This document shows positions 20,356 to 30,258 of a DNA stretch of 64,000 nt, piece after piece. A program made the translations under genes and the position numbers. The notes below the pieces were generated by a model. The model was not told the origin of the DNA and did no database searches. It worked only from the letters and a program-made list of their open reading frames with translations. The DNA is from Frigidibacter oleivorans (GTDB taxonomy: Bacteria > Pseudomonadota > Alphaproteobacteria > Rhodobacterales > Rhodobacteraceae). Each line of letters begins with the position of its first letter. Position 1 is the first letter of the stretch. Location: contig NZ_RJRZ01000010.1 of assembly GCF_003993775.1 (NCBI RefSeq), forward strand, positions 87,689-151,688. The letters are read 5' to 3'.

Positions 20356-21555
20356 TCAATGCTGGAAGGTGGCCCGGCGCGGCAGGAACACCGTCAGCAG
20401 CCCCACCGCCGGCAGCACCGAACAGGCGAGGTAGACGGTGCGCAGCCCGTGGACATCGGCCAGCACCCCCAGCAGCGCCGCGGCGATGCCGCCCATGCCG
20501 AAGGCGAAGCCGAAGAAGATGCCCGCGACCATGCCCACCCGGCCGGGCAGCAGGTCCTGCGCATAGACCACGATGGCCGGAAAGGCCGAGGCGAGGATCA
20601 GCCCGATGATCACCGACAGGATCGCGGTGCCCGCCAGCCCCGCATGCGGCAGCGCCAGAGTGAAGGGCAGCACGCCCAGGATCGAGATCCAGATCACCGT
20701 CATCGCGCCGAAGCGGTCGCCGATGGGGCCGCCGAGGATCGTGCCCGCCGCCACCGCGCCGAGGAACAGGAACAGCATCATCTGCGCCGCCTGCGTCGAC
20801 AGTCCGAAGGTCTCGATCAGGTAGAAGGTGTAGTAGCTGGAAATCGAGGCCATGTAGAAGTTCTTGGAGAAGGTCAGCAGCGCGAGGATCGCCAGCGCGA
20901 AGACCACCCGGTTGCGCGGCAGGGGCAGCGTCCGGTCCGCCACGCGCCGCGCGGTCGACCGCAGATGTTCGCCGTACCAGCGTCCGACGCGCGCGAGGAT
21001 GCCGATCCCCAGCAGGGCCAGCGCGCAGAACAGCACCACGCTGTGCCGCCCCTGCGGCACCACGATGAAGGCCGCCAGCAGCGGGCCAAGCGAGGCGCCG
21101 AAATTGCCACCCACCTGGAACAGCGACTGCGCCAGCCCGAACCGCCCGCCCGAGGCGAGCCGGGCCACGCGGCTGGCCTCGGGGTGGAAGACCGAGGAGC
21201 CGAGGCCGATCAGCATCGCGCCGGCCAGCAGCAGCGGATAGCTGGGCGCGTAGGACAGCAGCACCAGCCCGCAGAAGGTGAAGCCCATGCCGAAGGGCAG
21301 CGACATCGGCAGCGGCCGGCGGTCGGTCACGATGCCCACCGCGGGCTGCAGCAGCGACGCCGTCACCTGAAAGGCGAAGGTCAGCAGCCCGATCTGCCAG
21401 TAGTCCAGCGCGAATTCGGTCTTGATCAGCGGATAGAGCGCCGCCAGCAGCGACTGCATGACGTCGTTCAGCATGTGGCACAGGCTGACGGCGATCAGGA
21501 TCGGGAAGACGGTGGCACCTGCGCCCTGCGGCGCGGACAGCGGGGATGCAGTCAT
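20356..21555 (-). CDS. MFS transporter, fosmidomycin-resistance (Fsr) type
   Basis: A 399-residue polytopic membrane protein with about 12 spans. FPILIAVSLCHMLNDVMQSL near the N-terminus is characteristic of the Fsr subfamily, and LIGLGSSVFHPEASRVARLA is the family motif between TM4 and TM5. Known members export fosmidomycin and related compounds; the physiological substrate is unknown. The ATG at 21553-21555 is preceded by AAGGAG-like sequence on the minus strand. An upstream in-frame start adds 16 polar residues. Confidence 0.88.
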   Translation of the reverse strand: MTASPLSAPQGAGATVFPILIAVSLCHMLNDVMQSLLAALYPLIKTEFALDYWQIGLLTFAFQVTASLLQPAVGIVTDRRPLPMSLPFGMGFTFCGLVLLSYAPSYPLLLAGAMLIGLGSSVFHPEASRVARLASGGRFGLAQSLFQVGGNFGASLGPLLAAFIVVPQGRHSVVLFCALALLGIGILARVGRWYGEHLRSTARRVADRTLPLPRNRVVFALAILALLTFSKNFYMASISSYYTFYLIETFGLSTQAAQMMLFLFLGAVAAGTILGGPIGDRFGAMTVIWISILGVLPFTLALPHAGLAGTAILSVIIGLILASAFPAIVVYAQDLLPGRVGMVAGIFFGFAFGMGGIAAALLGVLADVHGLRTVYLACSVLPAVGLLTVFLPRRATFQH

Positions 21556-21665
21556 GGAAGGCTCCTTGCCGCCTTGGCTACGCCTGCTGCCGTGCCGCGT
21601 CATCCCACAAATTGTAACGGTGGCAATGCGGCGCTGCCAGGGTATGGGTGCGGGCGCGGAAGGGC

Positions 21666-22571
21666 CTAGCGGCCCTGCAGCTTGCGCGGCTCGCTCTGCG
21701 CCAGCCGCAGGAAATCCTCCATCCAGGGCCGGGTGGCGTCGCCCTCGCGGATCGCGGCGTAGAGGGTCTTGGTCAGCCCCGTCCGCGTCACCGGCTTGGT
21801 CACGTAGTCGGGGCGATAGCGCACGTCGCGCAGCACCCAGTCGGGCAGCACCGCCACCCCGCGGTTGGAGGCGACCAGCATCAGGATCACTGCCGTCAGT
21901 TCCACCAGCCGCACCGCGCGCGGTTCAACCCGCGCCGGGATCAGCAGTTCCGAGAACACGTCGAGCCGCCCGCGATCCATCGGATAGGCGATCAGCACCT
22001 GGTCGCGGAAATCCTCGGCCTCGACCCAGGGCTTCGCTGCCAGCGGGTTCTGGGCCGAGGCGATGAAGGTGGGCGCATAGTCGAACAGCGGCAGGAAGGT
22101 CGCCCCCGGCAGCGGCTCGGGGTCGGACGAGATCACGAGGTCCACCTCCTCGCGCATCAGGGCGGGCAGCGCGCCGAAGGCGAGGCCGGGGCGGATATCC
22201 ACATCCACCTCGGGCCAGGCCCGGCGAAAGCCTTCCAGCACCGGGAACAGCCAGTCGAAGCAGGCATGGCATTCGATGGCGATATGCAGCTGTCCCACCC
22301 GCCCCGACCGCAGCCCGGCGAATTCCTCTTCCAGTGCGTCGATCTCGGGCAGGATGCGTTCGGCGGCGCGCAGCATCCGCTGCCCGGCGGGCGACAGGCG
22401 CATCGGCTTCGACCGGCGCACGAACAGTTCCACCCCCGCCTGATCCTCGATCCCCTTCACCTGATGCGACAGGGCCGACTGGGTGATGTTCAGCACCTCG
22501 GCCGCCCGGGCCAGACCGCCGGTCTGGTGGATGGCGCGGATCGTGCGCAGGTGGCGCAGCTCGATATGCAT
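21666..22571 (-). CDS. metR: LysR-type regulator, probable MetR
   Basis: A 301-residue regulator with an N-terminal winged helix (MHIELRHLRTIRAIHQTGGL and AAEVLNITQSALSHQVKGIE) and a periplasmic-binding-like effector domain. Residues such as LFVRRSKPMRLSPAGQRML resemble E. coli MetR closely. It is divergent from metF, and MetR in other proteobacteria uses homocysteine to control metE, metF or metH. The start at 22569-22571 is the family start; an in-frame ATG 42 bases upstream would enter the shared promoter. Confidence 0.85.
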   Translation of the reverse strand: MHIELRHLRTIRAIHQTGGLARAAEVLNITQSALSHQVKGIEDQAGVELFVRRSKPMRLSPAGQRMLRAAERILPEIDALEEEFAGLRSGRVGQLHIAIECHACFDWLFPVLEGFRRAWPEVDVDIRPGLAFGALPALMREEVDLVISSDPEPLPGATFLPLFDYAPTFIASAQNPLAAKPWVEAEDFRDQVLIAYPMDRGRLDVFSELLIPARVEPRAVRLVELTAVILMLVASNRGVAVLPDWVLRDVRYRPDYVTKPVTRTGLTKTLYAAIREGDATRPWMEDFLRLAQSEPRKLQGR

Positions 22572-22657
22572 GGCCGGCTCATGTTGATCTTGAGGATTAT
22601 GAATTTGTCTCACGTTGGCCGATCTGGCACAAGGGAGGCCACGCAGGAGGACCAGAC

Positions 22658-23527
22658 ATGACCCGCCGCCCCCGCATCTCGTTCGAGTTCTTTCCCCCGC
22701 AATCGCTGGAGGCGAGCTTTCGCCTGTGGGAAACCGTGCAGGTCCTGGCGCCGCTGAAGCCGAATTTCGTGTCGGTCACCTATGGCGCCGGCGGCACCAC
22801 CCGCAAGCTGACGCATGAGGCGGTGACGACGATCGGCAAGAATTACGGGCTGAACGTCGCGGCGCACCTGACCTGCGTCGACGCAACCCGGGACGAGACG
22901 ATGGCCATCGCCGACAGCTATGCGGCGGCGGGCGTGACGGAACTGGTGGCCCTGCGCGGCGACGCGCCGAAAGGGGCCGAGCGGTTCACCCCCCATCCCG
23001 AAGGCTTCGCCGATTCGGTCGAGCTGGTGGCGGCGCTGGCCGGGACCGGCAAGTTCACCCTGCGCGTCGGCGCCTATCCCGAGCGTCACCCCGAGGCCGC
23101 CGACCGCGATCAGGACATCGCCTGGCTGAAGCGCAAGATCGACGCCGGCGCCAGTTCCGCGATCACCCAGTTCTTCTTCCAGGCGGACACCTTCCTGCGC
23201 TTCCGCGATGCCTGCGCCGCGGCGGGCATCACCGCGCCGATCATCCCGGGCATCCTGCCGATCGAGAACTGGGAGGGCACCAAGCGTTTTGCCGGCCGAT
23301 GCGGCACCCGGGTGCCGGTGGGCATGGACGAGGCCTTTGCCGGCGCGCGAGCCGAGGGCCGGCAGGACGCGCTGGCGCAGGCGCTGTGCGTGGACCTGTG
23401 CGAGGCACTGCTGCGCGAGGGCGTGGAGGATCTGCACTTCTACACGCTGAACCGGCCGCAGCTGACCCGCGACGTCTGCGAGGCCCTGGGCCTGCGGCCC
23501 GACGCGGCGCTCGATCAGGTCGCCTGA
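22658..23527 (+). CDS. metF: Methylenetetrahydrofolate reductase
   Basis: A 289-residue FAD-dependent TIM-barrel enzyme that makes 5-methyl-THF for methionine synthesis. The start MTRRPRISFEFFPPQSLEAS is the family signature, with the catalytic glutamate region FEFFPP. FVSVTYGAGGTTRKLTHEAV, LVALRGDAPKGAERF and SSAITQFFFQADTFLRFRDA are conserved. A strong GCAGGAGG precedes the ATG. It is divergent from metR with an 86-bp promoter region between them, so MetR control is expected. Confidence 0.97.
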   Translation: MTRRPRISFEFFPPQSLEASFRLWETVQVLAPLKPNFVSVTYGAGGTTRKLTHEAVTTIGKNYGLNVAAHLTCVDATRDETMAIADSYAAAGVTELVALRGDAPKGAERFTPHPEGFADSVELVAALAGTGKFTLRVGAYPERHPEAADRDQDIAWLKRKIDAGASSAITQFFFQADTFLRFRDACAAAGITAPIIPGILPIENWEGTKRFAGRCGTRVPVGMDEAFAGARAEGRQDALAQALCVDLCEALLREGVEDLHFYTLNRPQLTRDVCEALGLRPDAALDQVA

Positions 23528-23560
23528 CCGCGGACGCGCCGGCGCCGCGGGGGTCAGGCG
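23521..23560. terminator. Bidirectional terminator between metF and DUF2235 gene
   Basis: CGCCTGACC (23521-23529) is perfectly complementary to GGTCAGGCG (23552-23560), with an inner CCGCGG pair. The hairpin includes both the metF stop and the end of the convergent gene at 23554, so it could end transcription in both directions. Confidence 0.6.
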
Positions 23561-24645
23561 CGGTTCGCCAACCCCGGCCAGTGCGGGCGCCAGGACCAGC
23601 GGCGGCGGTGCTGCCCCCGTGCGGTCGGATGCACCCGTTCCGACGGGTCGCGCCCGACGACGCGGCGGCGGCGATGCATGAACAGCCGCCCGATCCCCTG
23701 CCAGTTGCCGACCGCCGGGGCATCGGCATCCATCGGGAACCGCGCGCGCCAGCCCTCGGGCAGGGCCAGCCCGGCGCCTTCGGCCTCGGTCAGGATCCAG
23801 TTCAGCGGAATGTTCGACAGGCCGCGGGCGGCGTGAAAGCCGCCCAGTTGGCCGCCGATATCGCCATGGCTGCCCCGGAACCATACCTGCTCCACCCGGC
23901 CGGTCCAGCCTTCGGGGCTGGACCACATTACCGGCGCATAGACCTGCCGCGTCTCGTCGAGCGCCAGCGCATGCAGCCCCCGCCGCACCGAGGCGCCCAG
24001 ATGATGGTTGTGGAACTGGTGGCGCGGTTCGGTGAACAGCCACAGCAGTGGCAGGCGGATCCCCAGGGCCTTGACCGTGTCGAAGGCGCCGATCATCTCG
24101 ATCCCGACCTCGGCATGGCAATGGGCGGCGGCGAAGGCGCGGGCAGCGGGGGAATCGGGGGCGCGCTGATAATGGCGATAGGCCTGACGGATGTTGCGCT
24201 CGGTCGCCTCGTCATGGCGCAGCAGGCCGACGCGGTCGATGGCCCCCGCCAGCGAGCGCACCGCATAGGCGCCGCGCGAATAGCCGAACAGGAAGATGCG
24301 GTCGCCGGGGCGGTAGCGGGTGGCCAGCCAGCCATAGGCGCGGCGGATCTGCCGGTTGATGCCCCGGCCCATCGCCACGTCGCCGGTCTGGTTCCAGCGC
24401 CGCCACTGCACACCGGCCTCGTAATAGACCATCTGGTGCGCGCCCGGCGGGCGTTCGCGCAGCAGCTTCCACATCAGGCCGATATTCGTCTCTTCGCCCG
24501 GCTTCAGCGAGGACATGGTGCCGTCGAGCAGGATGATGTGATCGTGCGGCGGGCGGACCGGGCCGGGCGCGGGGGCGGTCTGCGTGGTCTCGACCCGGGT
24601 TCCGCGACCGAAGAGGCCCCACAGCAGGTCGATCATCCGGGTCAT
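23554..24645 (-). CDS. DUF2235 domain protein (predicted alpha/beta hydrolase, Tle-like)
   Basis: A 363-residue protein. HIILLDGTMSSLKPGEETNI matches the N-terminal DGT motif of DUF2235. FLFGYSRGAYAVRSLAGAI carries the GxSxG-like nucleophile elbow (GYSRG), and FRGSHGDIGG holds the usual Asp/His region. Related domains occur in type VI secretion phospholipase effectors (Tle), but no secretion genes are nearby and there is no signal peptide. A stand-alone housekeeping hydrolase is as likely. The start MTRMIDLLWGLF follows a hairpin at 24681-24699. Confidence 0.82.
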   Translation of the reverse strand: MTRMIDLLWGLFGRGTRVETTQTAPAPGPVRPPHDHIILLDGTMSSLKPGEETNIGLMWKLLRERPPGAHQMVYYEAGVQWRRWNQTGDVAMGRGINRQIRRAYGWLATRYRPGDRIFLFGYSRGAYAVRSLAGAIDRVGLLRHDEATERNIRQAYRHYQRAPDSPAARAFAAAHCHAEVGIEMIGAFDTVKALGIRLPLLWLFTEPRHQFHNHHLGASVRRGLHALALDETRQVYAPVMWSSPEGWTGRVEQVWFRGSHGDIGGQLGGFHAARGLSNIPLNWILTEAEGAGLALPEGWRARFPMDADAPAVGNWQGIGRLFMHRRRRVVGRDPSERVHPTARGQHRRRWSWRPHWPGLANRA

Positions 24646-24800
24646 GGCCGTCCTGCGCCTCCGCCGCGCGCGCCTTGCCGCCGCGGCACTTCGCCGCGGC
24701 CTCATCATCGCATGAACCTAGTCGCGGCGCAGCCGCGCGGTTCCCTGCGGGGGCCGGTGAATCGGAGAAATGCCCGCAATCCGGCGTGATTGATGCGACA

Positions 24801-24828
24801 ATGCCCACCCCGTGACCGGGGCGGGCAT
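24801..24828 (-). terminator. Terminator downstream of the ornithine-type decarboxylase
   Basis: ATGCCC-x-CCCCG, loop of four, CGGGG-x-GGGCAT. On the minus-strand RNA the one odd position becomes a G-U pair, so the 12-bp stem is fully paired only in the sense direction of the decarboxylase, 38 bases after its stop. Confidence 0.6.
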
Positions 24829-24865
24829 CATCGGGCCGTCAGGCGGTGGTCCCGCCGCGGCGGAA

Positions 24866-26011
24866 TCAGACCTTCAGGCTGAGCGTGGTGGCCAGAAGGA
24901 TGTCGCCGAAGCCGTTGAAGCGGGTGTTGGTCGCGGTCGAATAGGCGCCCATGCCGTGGAACAGCACATAGTCGCCTTCCGCGATGTCGCCCGCCAGCGG
25001 CAGTTCGCCCGGCAGCCGGTCCACCGAATCGCAGGTCGGGCCAAAGACGATGCGGTCGCGCGATCCGCCGTCGCGCAGCCGGCCGTCCGGCGCGATCACC
25101 GACACCCGGTCGATGACGCCGATCATCGGCAGTTCCACGAGGTTGCCATAGGTGCCGTCGTTCAGGAACACATGGCTGTCGTCGCGCACCGCCTTGACCC
25201 GCGCCGCCAGCGCAAAGGCATCGCCCACCAGGCCGCGGCCCGGTTCGCAGACCAGCGCGGGGCGGGCCTCGCCGAAGGCTTCGGTCGCGACACGGTCGAT
25301 CAGCGCGAAAATCGCGTCCAGATCGGGCGCCACCGCGTTCAGCCGGTGCGAGGGGAAACCACCGCCGACATTCAGCCGGCGCGCCTGCACGCCCGACAGG
25401 CGGCAGATCTCGGCCCCGGCGCGGATATAGGCGTCCCAGGCCATCGGGTCGGTGCATTGCGTGCCCGGATGGAAGGTCAGCGAGGGGATGAAGCCCGCAT
25501 CGGCCACCTTGCGCAGCAGCTCTGCCGCGGTTTCCACCGTCGCGCCGAACTTGGCGCCGAAGTTGTAGGCCGCACCCGACACCGGCAGCTTGTAGCGGAC
25601 CGAGATCTCGCAGCCCTCGGCGGGCACCATCTCGATCAGCTTGGCCAGTTCGGAATGGCTGTCCACGGACCACGACGTCACCTCGGCCGCGACGGCATGG
25701 GCGATCTCGGCCCGGGCGCGGACAGGGTTGTGGTAGTGCAGCGCCGCCTGCGGGGCCAGCCGGCGGATCATGTCGATCTCGAACGGCGAGGCCACGTCGA
25801 AGCCGTTGATCCCGGCGGCGACGAGGTTCTGGATCACCATCTCGTCGGGGTTCGACTTCACCGCATAGGTGACGAGCCCCGGGAAGCCCGCGATGAAGCG
25901 GCGCGCGGTGGCCTGCAGCACCGTCGGCGCGAAGAACATCACCGGATTGTCCGGCTGCTGCGTGCGAAGAAGTTCGGTCGGGTTCGACCAGATCGTTTTC
26001 GAGAGCCCCAT
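24866..26011 (-). CDS. Lysine/ornithine decarboxylase, PLP fold III
   Basis: A 381-residue pyridoxal-phosphate enzyme of the eukaryotic-type ornithine decarboxylase family, giving putrescine or cadaverine. TYAVKSNPDEMVIQNL contains the PLP lysine. FHPGTQCTDPMAWDAYIRAG, RRLNVGGGFPSHRL, CEPGRGLVGDAF and the GPTCDSVDRL substrate motif follow. The start MGLSKTIWSNPTELLRTQQP has AGGAAAGGA seven bases upstream; longer in-frame starts have no family match. It is divergent from an Lrp-type regulator that may control it. Confidence 0.93.
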   Translation of the reverse strand: MGLSKTIWSNPTELLRTQQPDNPVMFFAPTVLQATARRFIAGFPGLVTYAVKSNPDEMVIQNLVAAGINGFDVASPFEIDMIRRLAPQAALHYHNPVRARAEIAHAVAAEVTSWSVDSHSELAKLIEMVPAEGCEISVRYKLPVSGAAYNFGAKFGATVETAAELLRKVADAGFIPSLTFHPGTQCTDPMAWDAYIRAGAEICRLSGVQARRLNVGGGFPSHRLNAVAPDLDAIFALIDRVATEAFGEARPALVCEPGRGLVGDAFALAARVKAVRDDSHVFLNDGTYGNLVELPMIGVIDRVSVIAPDGRLRDGGSRDRIVFGPTCDSVDRLPGELPLAGDIAEGDYVLFHGMGAYSTATNTRFNGFGDILLATTLSLKV

Positions 26012-26238
26012 CGGCGTGTCCTTTCCTGCTGCCAACAGAGCGCAGCCTTCCCCAGCCCTGGAATACCAGTTCGGGACGCTTACGCGTTTCCAAACCAGGC
26101 CAGGTGCGTATGAGCCGCCCTTTTCCTGAAAACGAAGTCTGCGCGATATGGGGCACAAACTCACCGATCAAAATAGTAGAAATGTGGCGTGTCGTCGTTA
26201 AACTGCCGGCAGGTTCGGTCAAACTGAAAGGTGGCGGC

Positions 26239-26670
26239 ATGGATGACCTCGATCGCGCGATCATCGGCCTGCTGGGGGCGGATGCGCGGATGTCGGTGGC
26301 GGTTCTGGCCCGGCGGCTGAAGGTCGCCCGCTCGACCATCCAGGCCCGGCTGGAGCGGATGGAGACGGGCGGCATCATCGCGGGCTATACCGTCAAGCTG
26401 GGCGAGGCGGCGCGGCAGGGCCGGATCCGGGCCACCGTCCTGCTGACGGTGGAGCCGCGGGCGCAGGCCGGCATCCTGACCCGCCTGCGCGCCGTCCCCG
26501 AGGTCGAGCGGGTCCACACCACCAGCGGCCGCGTGGACCTGCTGCTGCAGATCGCGGCACCCTCGACGGCGGTTCTGGACGGCGTGCTGGACCAGATCGG
26601 CGAGATGCAGGGGGTCCGGTCGTCGGAAAGCCTGATCCACCTGTCGACCAAGATCGACCGGTCCGTCTGA
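26239..26670 (+). CDS. Lrp/AsnC-family transcriptional regulator
   Basis: A 143-residue protein, the normal size, with winged helix MDDLDRAIIGLLGADARMSV and ARRLKVARSTIQARLERMET, followed by the RAM/AsnC effector domain. It is divergent from the decarboxylase gene with 227 bp between them, a common arrangement for a regulator and an amino acid-linked target. The ATG at 26239 is preceded by AAAGGTGG. Ligand unknown; ornithine, lysine or a polyamine is plausible from context only. Confidence 0.9.
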   Translation: MDDLDRAIIGLLGADARMSVAVLARRLKVARSTIQARLERMETGGIIAGYTVKLGEAARQGRIRATVLLTVEPRAQAGILTRLRAVPEVERVHTTSGRVDLLLQIAAPSTAVLDGVLDQIGEMQGVRSSESLIHLSTKIDRSV

Positions 26671-26766
26671 GCGCGGCGCGGGCCTCCGTCTGCCGGCAAC
26701 GAAGTCTTAACTCCCCTGCCCCACCCTGCCCGCGCGGCCCCCCTCGGCCGCGGACAGGAGCAGCGG

Positions 26767-26943
26767 ATGGACGCATCCCCCTTCGCCGGCGATCCCGGCC
26801 CCAATATCAACGGCCGGGCCTGCCCGCCCGGCACCCGTGCCCCGGACCCGGCGCCGCCTGCCCGGCGCCTGCCCTGGCTGGGGCTGGCCAGCGCCGCGGC
26901 GGCCGTGCTGTGGGCGGGCGTGGCGGTGGTGCTGATGACGTGA
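26767..26943 (+). CDS. Tiny tail-anchored membrane protein (58 aa)
   Basis: A 58-residue frame starting MDASPFAGDPGPNINGRACP, with a Pro/Arg-rich N-terminus and a single C-terminal hydrophobic span (WLGLASAAAAVLWAGVAVVL). A clear AGGAG (26756-26760) lies six bases upstream of the ATG, so translation is well supported. The span resembles that of the protein at 12481. It lies between an Lrp gene and valS on the same strand. Function unknown. Confidence 0.65.
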   Translation: MDASPFAGDPGPNINGRACPPGTRAPDPAPPARRLPWLGLASAAAAVLWAGVAVVLMT

Positions 26944-27027
26944 CCGCCGCAGCCCCACCGGCCCGTCGGCCTTTCCCTCGCACGCACAGGCGGCTAAACA
27001 CCCCGCAGACACGAGGGGATGCAGCCG

Positions 27028-30000
27028 ATGCCGATGGAAAAGACCTTCAACGCCGCCGAGGCCGAACCGAGGATCTATGCCGCCTGGGAACGCGCCGGCG
27101 CCTTCGCCGCCGGGGCCAATGCGTCGCGGGACGAAACCTTCTGCATCATGATCCCTCCGCCGAACGTCACCGGCTCGCTGCACATGGGCCATGCGTTCAA
27201 CAACACCCTGCAGGACATCCTCGTGCGCTGGCACCGGATGCGCGGCTTCGACACGTTGTGGCAGCCGGGGCAGGACCATGCCGGGATCGCCACCCAGATG
27301 GTGGTCGAACGCGAGCTTGCCCGCAGCCAGCAGCCCGGGCGGCGCGAGCTGGGCCGCGAGGCCTTTCTCGGCAAGGTCTGGGAATGGAAGGCCCAGTCCG
27401 GCGGCCGCATCGTCGAGCAGCTGAAGCGGCTCGGCGCCTCGTGCGACTGGTCGCGCAACGCCTTCACCATGTCGGGCGCCCCCGGCGCGCCGGAAGGCGA
27501 GGACGGCAATTTCCATGACGCGGTGATCAAGGTCTTCGTCGACCTGCATGCCAAGGGCCTGATCTATCGCGGCAAGCGGCTGGTGAACTGGGACCCGCAT
27601 TTCGAGACGGCGATCTCCGACCTCGAGGTCGAGAATCTCGAGGTCGCGGGCCATATGTGGCACTTCAAGTATCCGCTGGCGGGGGGCGAAACGTACCTCT
27701 ACCGCGAGAAGGATGCCGACGGGAACGTGACCTTCGAGGAGAGGCGCGACTACATCTCCATCGCCACGACGCGGCCCGAGACGATGCTGGGCGACGGCGC
27801 GGTGGCGGTGCATCCCTCGGACGAACGCTATGCGCCGATCGTCGGCAAGCTGTGCGAGATCCCGGTGGGACCGAAAGAGCATCGCCGGCTGATCCCGATT
27901 ATCACCGACGACTATCCCGACCCCGCCTTCGGGTCGGGCGCGGTGAAGATCACCGGCGCACATGACTTCAACGACTATCAGGTGGCCCGGCGTGCCGGCA
28001 TCCCGATGTACCGGCTGATGGACACCAAGGCGCAGATGCGCGATGACGGCCTGCCCTATGCCGAGGCCGCCGCCCGCGCGCAGGAAATCGCCACCGGCAG
28101 CGCCTTCACCGAGGCCGAGGTCGATACGCTGAACCTCGTCCCCGACGAATTGCGCGGGCTCGACCGGATGGAGGCGCGCAAGCGCGTGGTGGCGCAGATC
28201 ACCGGCGAGGGACTGGCGGTGACGCATCAGGTTGTGCGCACCGACAAGGAGACCGGCGAGACGACGGCCGAGACGCTGCCGCTGGTCGAGGCGAAGCCGA
28301 TCATGCAGCCCTTCGGCGACCGCTCGAAGGTGGTGATCGAGCCGATGCTGACCGACCAGTGGTTCGTCGATACGGCGAAGATCGTCCAGCCCGCCATCGA
28401 CGCGGTGCGCGACGGGCGCACCACGATCCTGCCCGAGCGCGACGCCAAGGTCTATTTCCACTGGCTGGAGAATATCGAACCTTGGTGCATCAGCCGCCAG
28501 CTGTGGTGGGGCCACCAGATCCCGGTCTGGTACGGGCTCGATCTGGGCGCCGAGGGCTTCCGCGACGACGAGGGCGACGGCGATCTGGACGAGGTCGAAC
28601 TGGGCCGGCTGCTGAACGAGGGCGGCATGCTGCACCGGGGCGACGTGCATCACTGCGCCGCCGAATTCGCCGCCGTGGTCGCGGCCTTCCGGGACAGCCT
28701 TGCCGACCTGCCGGTGCCGCTGTCCGGCGCGCGGATCGTCGAGGTCGCCGACAAGCAGGCCGCGATCGAGACGCTGGCCGCGAGCCTTGCGCAATACAAC
28801 ATCAGCCAGGACCCGACCGGACTGGTCTATCCGGTCTGGCGCGATCCCGATGTGCTCGACACCTGGTTCTCGTCGGGGCTCTGGCCCATCGGCACGCTGG
28901 GCTGGCCCGAACCCACGCCCGAACTGGCCCGCTATTTCCCGACCGATGTGCTGGTGACGGGCTTCGACATCATCTTCTTCTGGGTCGCCCGGATGATGAT
29001 GATGCAGCTGGCCGTGACCGGCGAGGTGCCCTTCCACACCGTCTATGTCCATGCCCTCGTCCGCGACGAGAAGGGCAAGAAGATGTCGAAATCGCTCGGC
29101 AACGTGCTCGACCCGCTGGACCTGATCGACCAGTACGGGGCTGATGCCGTGCGCTTTACCCTGACCGCGATGGCGGCGATGGGGCGCGACCTGAAACTGT
29201 CGGAACAGCGGATCGCGGGCTATCGCAACTTCGGCACCAAGCTGTGGAACGCCACCCGCTTTGCCGAGATGAACGGAGTCTTCGACGGCGGCCGCGCGGT
29301 GACGCGGCCCGCGCCGGCGCACACTGTCAACCGCTGGATCATCGGGGAAACCGCCCGCACCCGCGTCGCGGTGGACGAGGCGCTGGCGCAGTACCGGTTC
29401 AACGACGCGGCCAATGCGCTTTACGCCTTCGTCTGGGGCAAGGTCTGCGACTGGTATGTGGAATTCGCCAAGCCGCTGTTCGACGGGCCGGAGGCGGAAG
29501 AGACGCGGGCGACGATGGCCTGGGTGCTGGACCAGTGCCTGATCCTCTGCCACCCGGTCATGCCCTTCCTGACCGAGGAGTTGTGGGCGGTGACCGCCCC
29601 CGCGGCGGGCCGGGCGAAGCCCCTGGTCCATACCGACTGGCCCGACTACGGGCCGGACCTGATCGACGCCGCCGCCGACCGCGAGATGACCTGGGTCATC
29701 GGGCTGATCGACGAAATCCGCTCGGCCCGGGCGCAGATGGGCGTGCCGGTGGGGCTCAAACTGCCGATGGTGCTGGTCGAGGCCGATGCCGCCGCCCGCG
29801 ACGCCTGGTCGGCCAACGCGCCGATGATCCAGCGCCTTGCCCGGATCAACAGCCTGACCGAGGCCCCGGCCCCGAAAGGCTCGATCACCATCGCCGCCGA
29901 GGGCGCGACCTATGCGCTGCCGCTGGAAGGCGTGATCGACGTCGCGGCGGAAAAAACACGGCTGACGAAGGCGCTGGAGAAGCTGGAAAAGGACATGGGC

Positions 30001-30147
30001 GGGCTGCGCGGCCGGCTGAACAACCCGAAATTCGTCGACAGCGCGCCGGACGAGGTGGTCGAGGAAAGCCGCGAGAAGCTGGCCCTGGGCGAGGAAGAGG
30101 CGGGCCGCATCCGCGTGGCACTGTCTCGGCTGGCTGACCTGGGCTGA
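27028..30147 (+). CDS. valS: Valyl-tRNA synthetase
   Basis: Class I aminoacyl-tRNA synthetase, 1039 residues. The HIGH-type motif is in [19 protein letters not shown], the KMSKS loop in [20 protein letters not shown], and a large editing domain (CP1) spans roughly residues 200-450. The C-terminal coiled coil ([20 protein letters not shown]) is the ValRS tRNA-binding arm. The start [16 protein letters not shown] at 27028 leaves GAGG at a suitable distance; the ATG at 27019 would abut the ribosome binding site. Confidence 0.98.
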   Translation: MPMEKTFNAAEAEPRIYAAWERAGAFAAGANASRDETFCIMIPPPNVTGSLHMGHAFNNTLQDILVRWHRMRGFDTLWQPGQDHAGIATQMVVERELARSQQPGRRELGREAFLGKVWEWKAQSGGRIVEQLKRLGASCDWSRNAFTMSGAPGAPEGEDGNFHDAVIKVFVDLHAKGLIYRGKRLVNWDPHFETAISDLEVENLEVAGHMWHFKYPLAGGETYLYREKDADGNVTFEERRDYISIATTRPETMLGDGAVAVHPSDERYAPIVGKLCEIPVGPKEHRRLIPIITDDYPDPAFGSGAVKITGAHDFNDYQVARRAGIPMYRLMDTKAQMRDDGLPYAEAAARAQEIATGSAFTEAEVDTLNLVPDELRGLDRMEARKRVVAQITGEGLAVTHQVVRTDKETGETTAETLPLVEAKPIMQPFGDRSKVVIEPMLTDQWFVDTAKIVQPAIDAVRDGRTTILPERDAKVYFHWLENIEPWCISRQLWWGHQIPVWYGLDLGAEGFRDDEGDGDLDEVELGRLLNEGGMLHRGDVHHCAAEFAAVVAAFRDSLADLPVPLSGARIVEVADKQAAIETLAASLAQYNISQDPTGLVYPVWRDPDVLDTWFSSGLWPIGTLGWPEPTPELARYFPTDVLVTGFDIIFFWVARMMMMQLAVTGEVPFHTVYVHALVRDEKGKKMSKSLGNVLDPLDLIDQYGADAVRFTLTAMAAMGRDLKLSEQRIAGYRNFGTKLWNATRFAEMNGVFDGGRAVTRPAPAHTVNRWIIGETARTRVAVDEALAQYRFNDAANALYAFVWGKVCDWYVEFAKPLFDGPEAEETRATMAWVLDQCLILCHPVMPFLTEELWAVTAPAAGRAKPLVHTDWPDYGPDLIDAAADREMTWVIGLIDEIRSARAQMGVPVGLKLPMVLVEADAAARDAWSANAPMIQRLARINSLTEAPAPKGSITIAAEGATYALPLEGVIDVAAEKTRLTKALEKLEKDMGGLRGRLNNPKFVDSAPDEVVEESREKLALGEEEAGRIRVALSRLADLG

Positions 30148-30179
30148 CCGCGAGCGGCGAGACTGACGCAGGCGAGGCC

Positions 30180-30210
30180 GGGGCCGCCGGCCCCCGCCAC
30201 CGGTCGGTGG
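30180..30210. terminator. Double hairpin after valS
   Basis: GGGGCC/GGCCCC with a 3-nt loop (30180-30194), followed at once by CCACC/GGTGG (30197-30210). It lies between the convergent valS and MarR-type genes. There is no U-tract. Confidence 0.4.
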
Positions 30211-30258
30211 CCGAACCCGGAGGCTGGGCCGCCGCCCTCGCCCGCGGATCGGGCACGG

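Noticed and set aside
24681..24699. CCGCGGC/GCCGCGG hairpin in front of the DUF2235 gene
   Set aside because: Such GC palindromes are common at this base composition; position 36 bases upstream of a start makes a terminator unlikely and no other role is evident.
26012..26238. Riboswitch-like leader of the ornithine-type decarboxylase
   Set aside because: Leader RNAs are known for some alphaproteobacterial ornithine decarboxylases, but I could not fold a convincing conserved structure here.
26707..29631. 974-codon minus-strand frame opposite valS
   Set aside because: Same antisense-shadow composition; valS is unambiguous.
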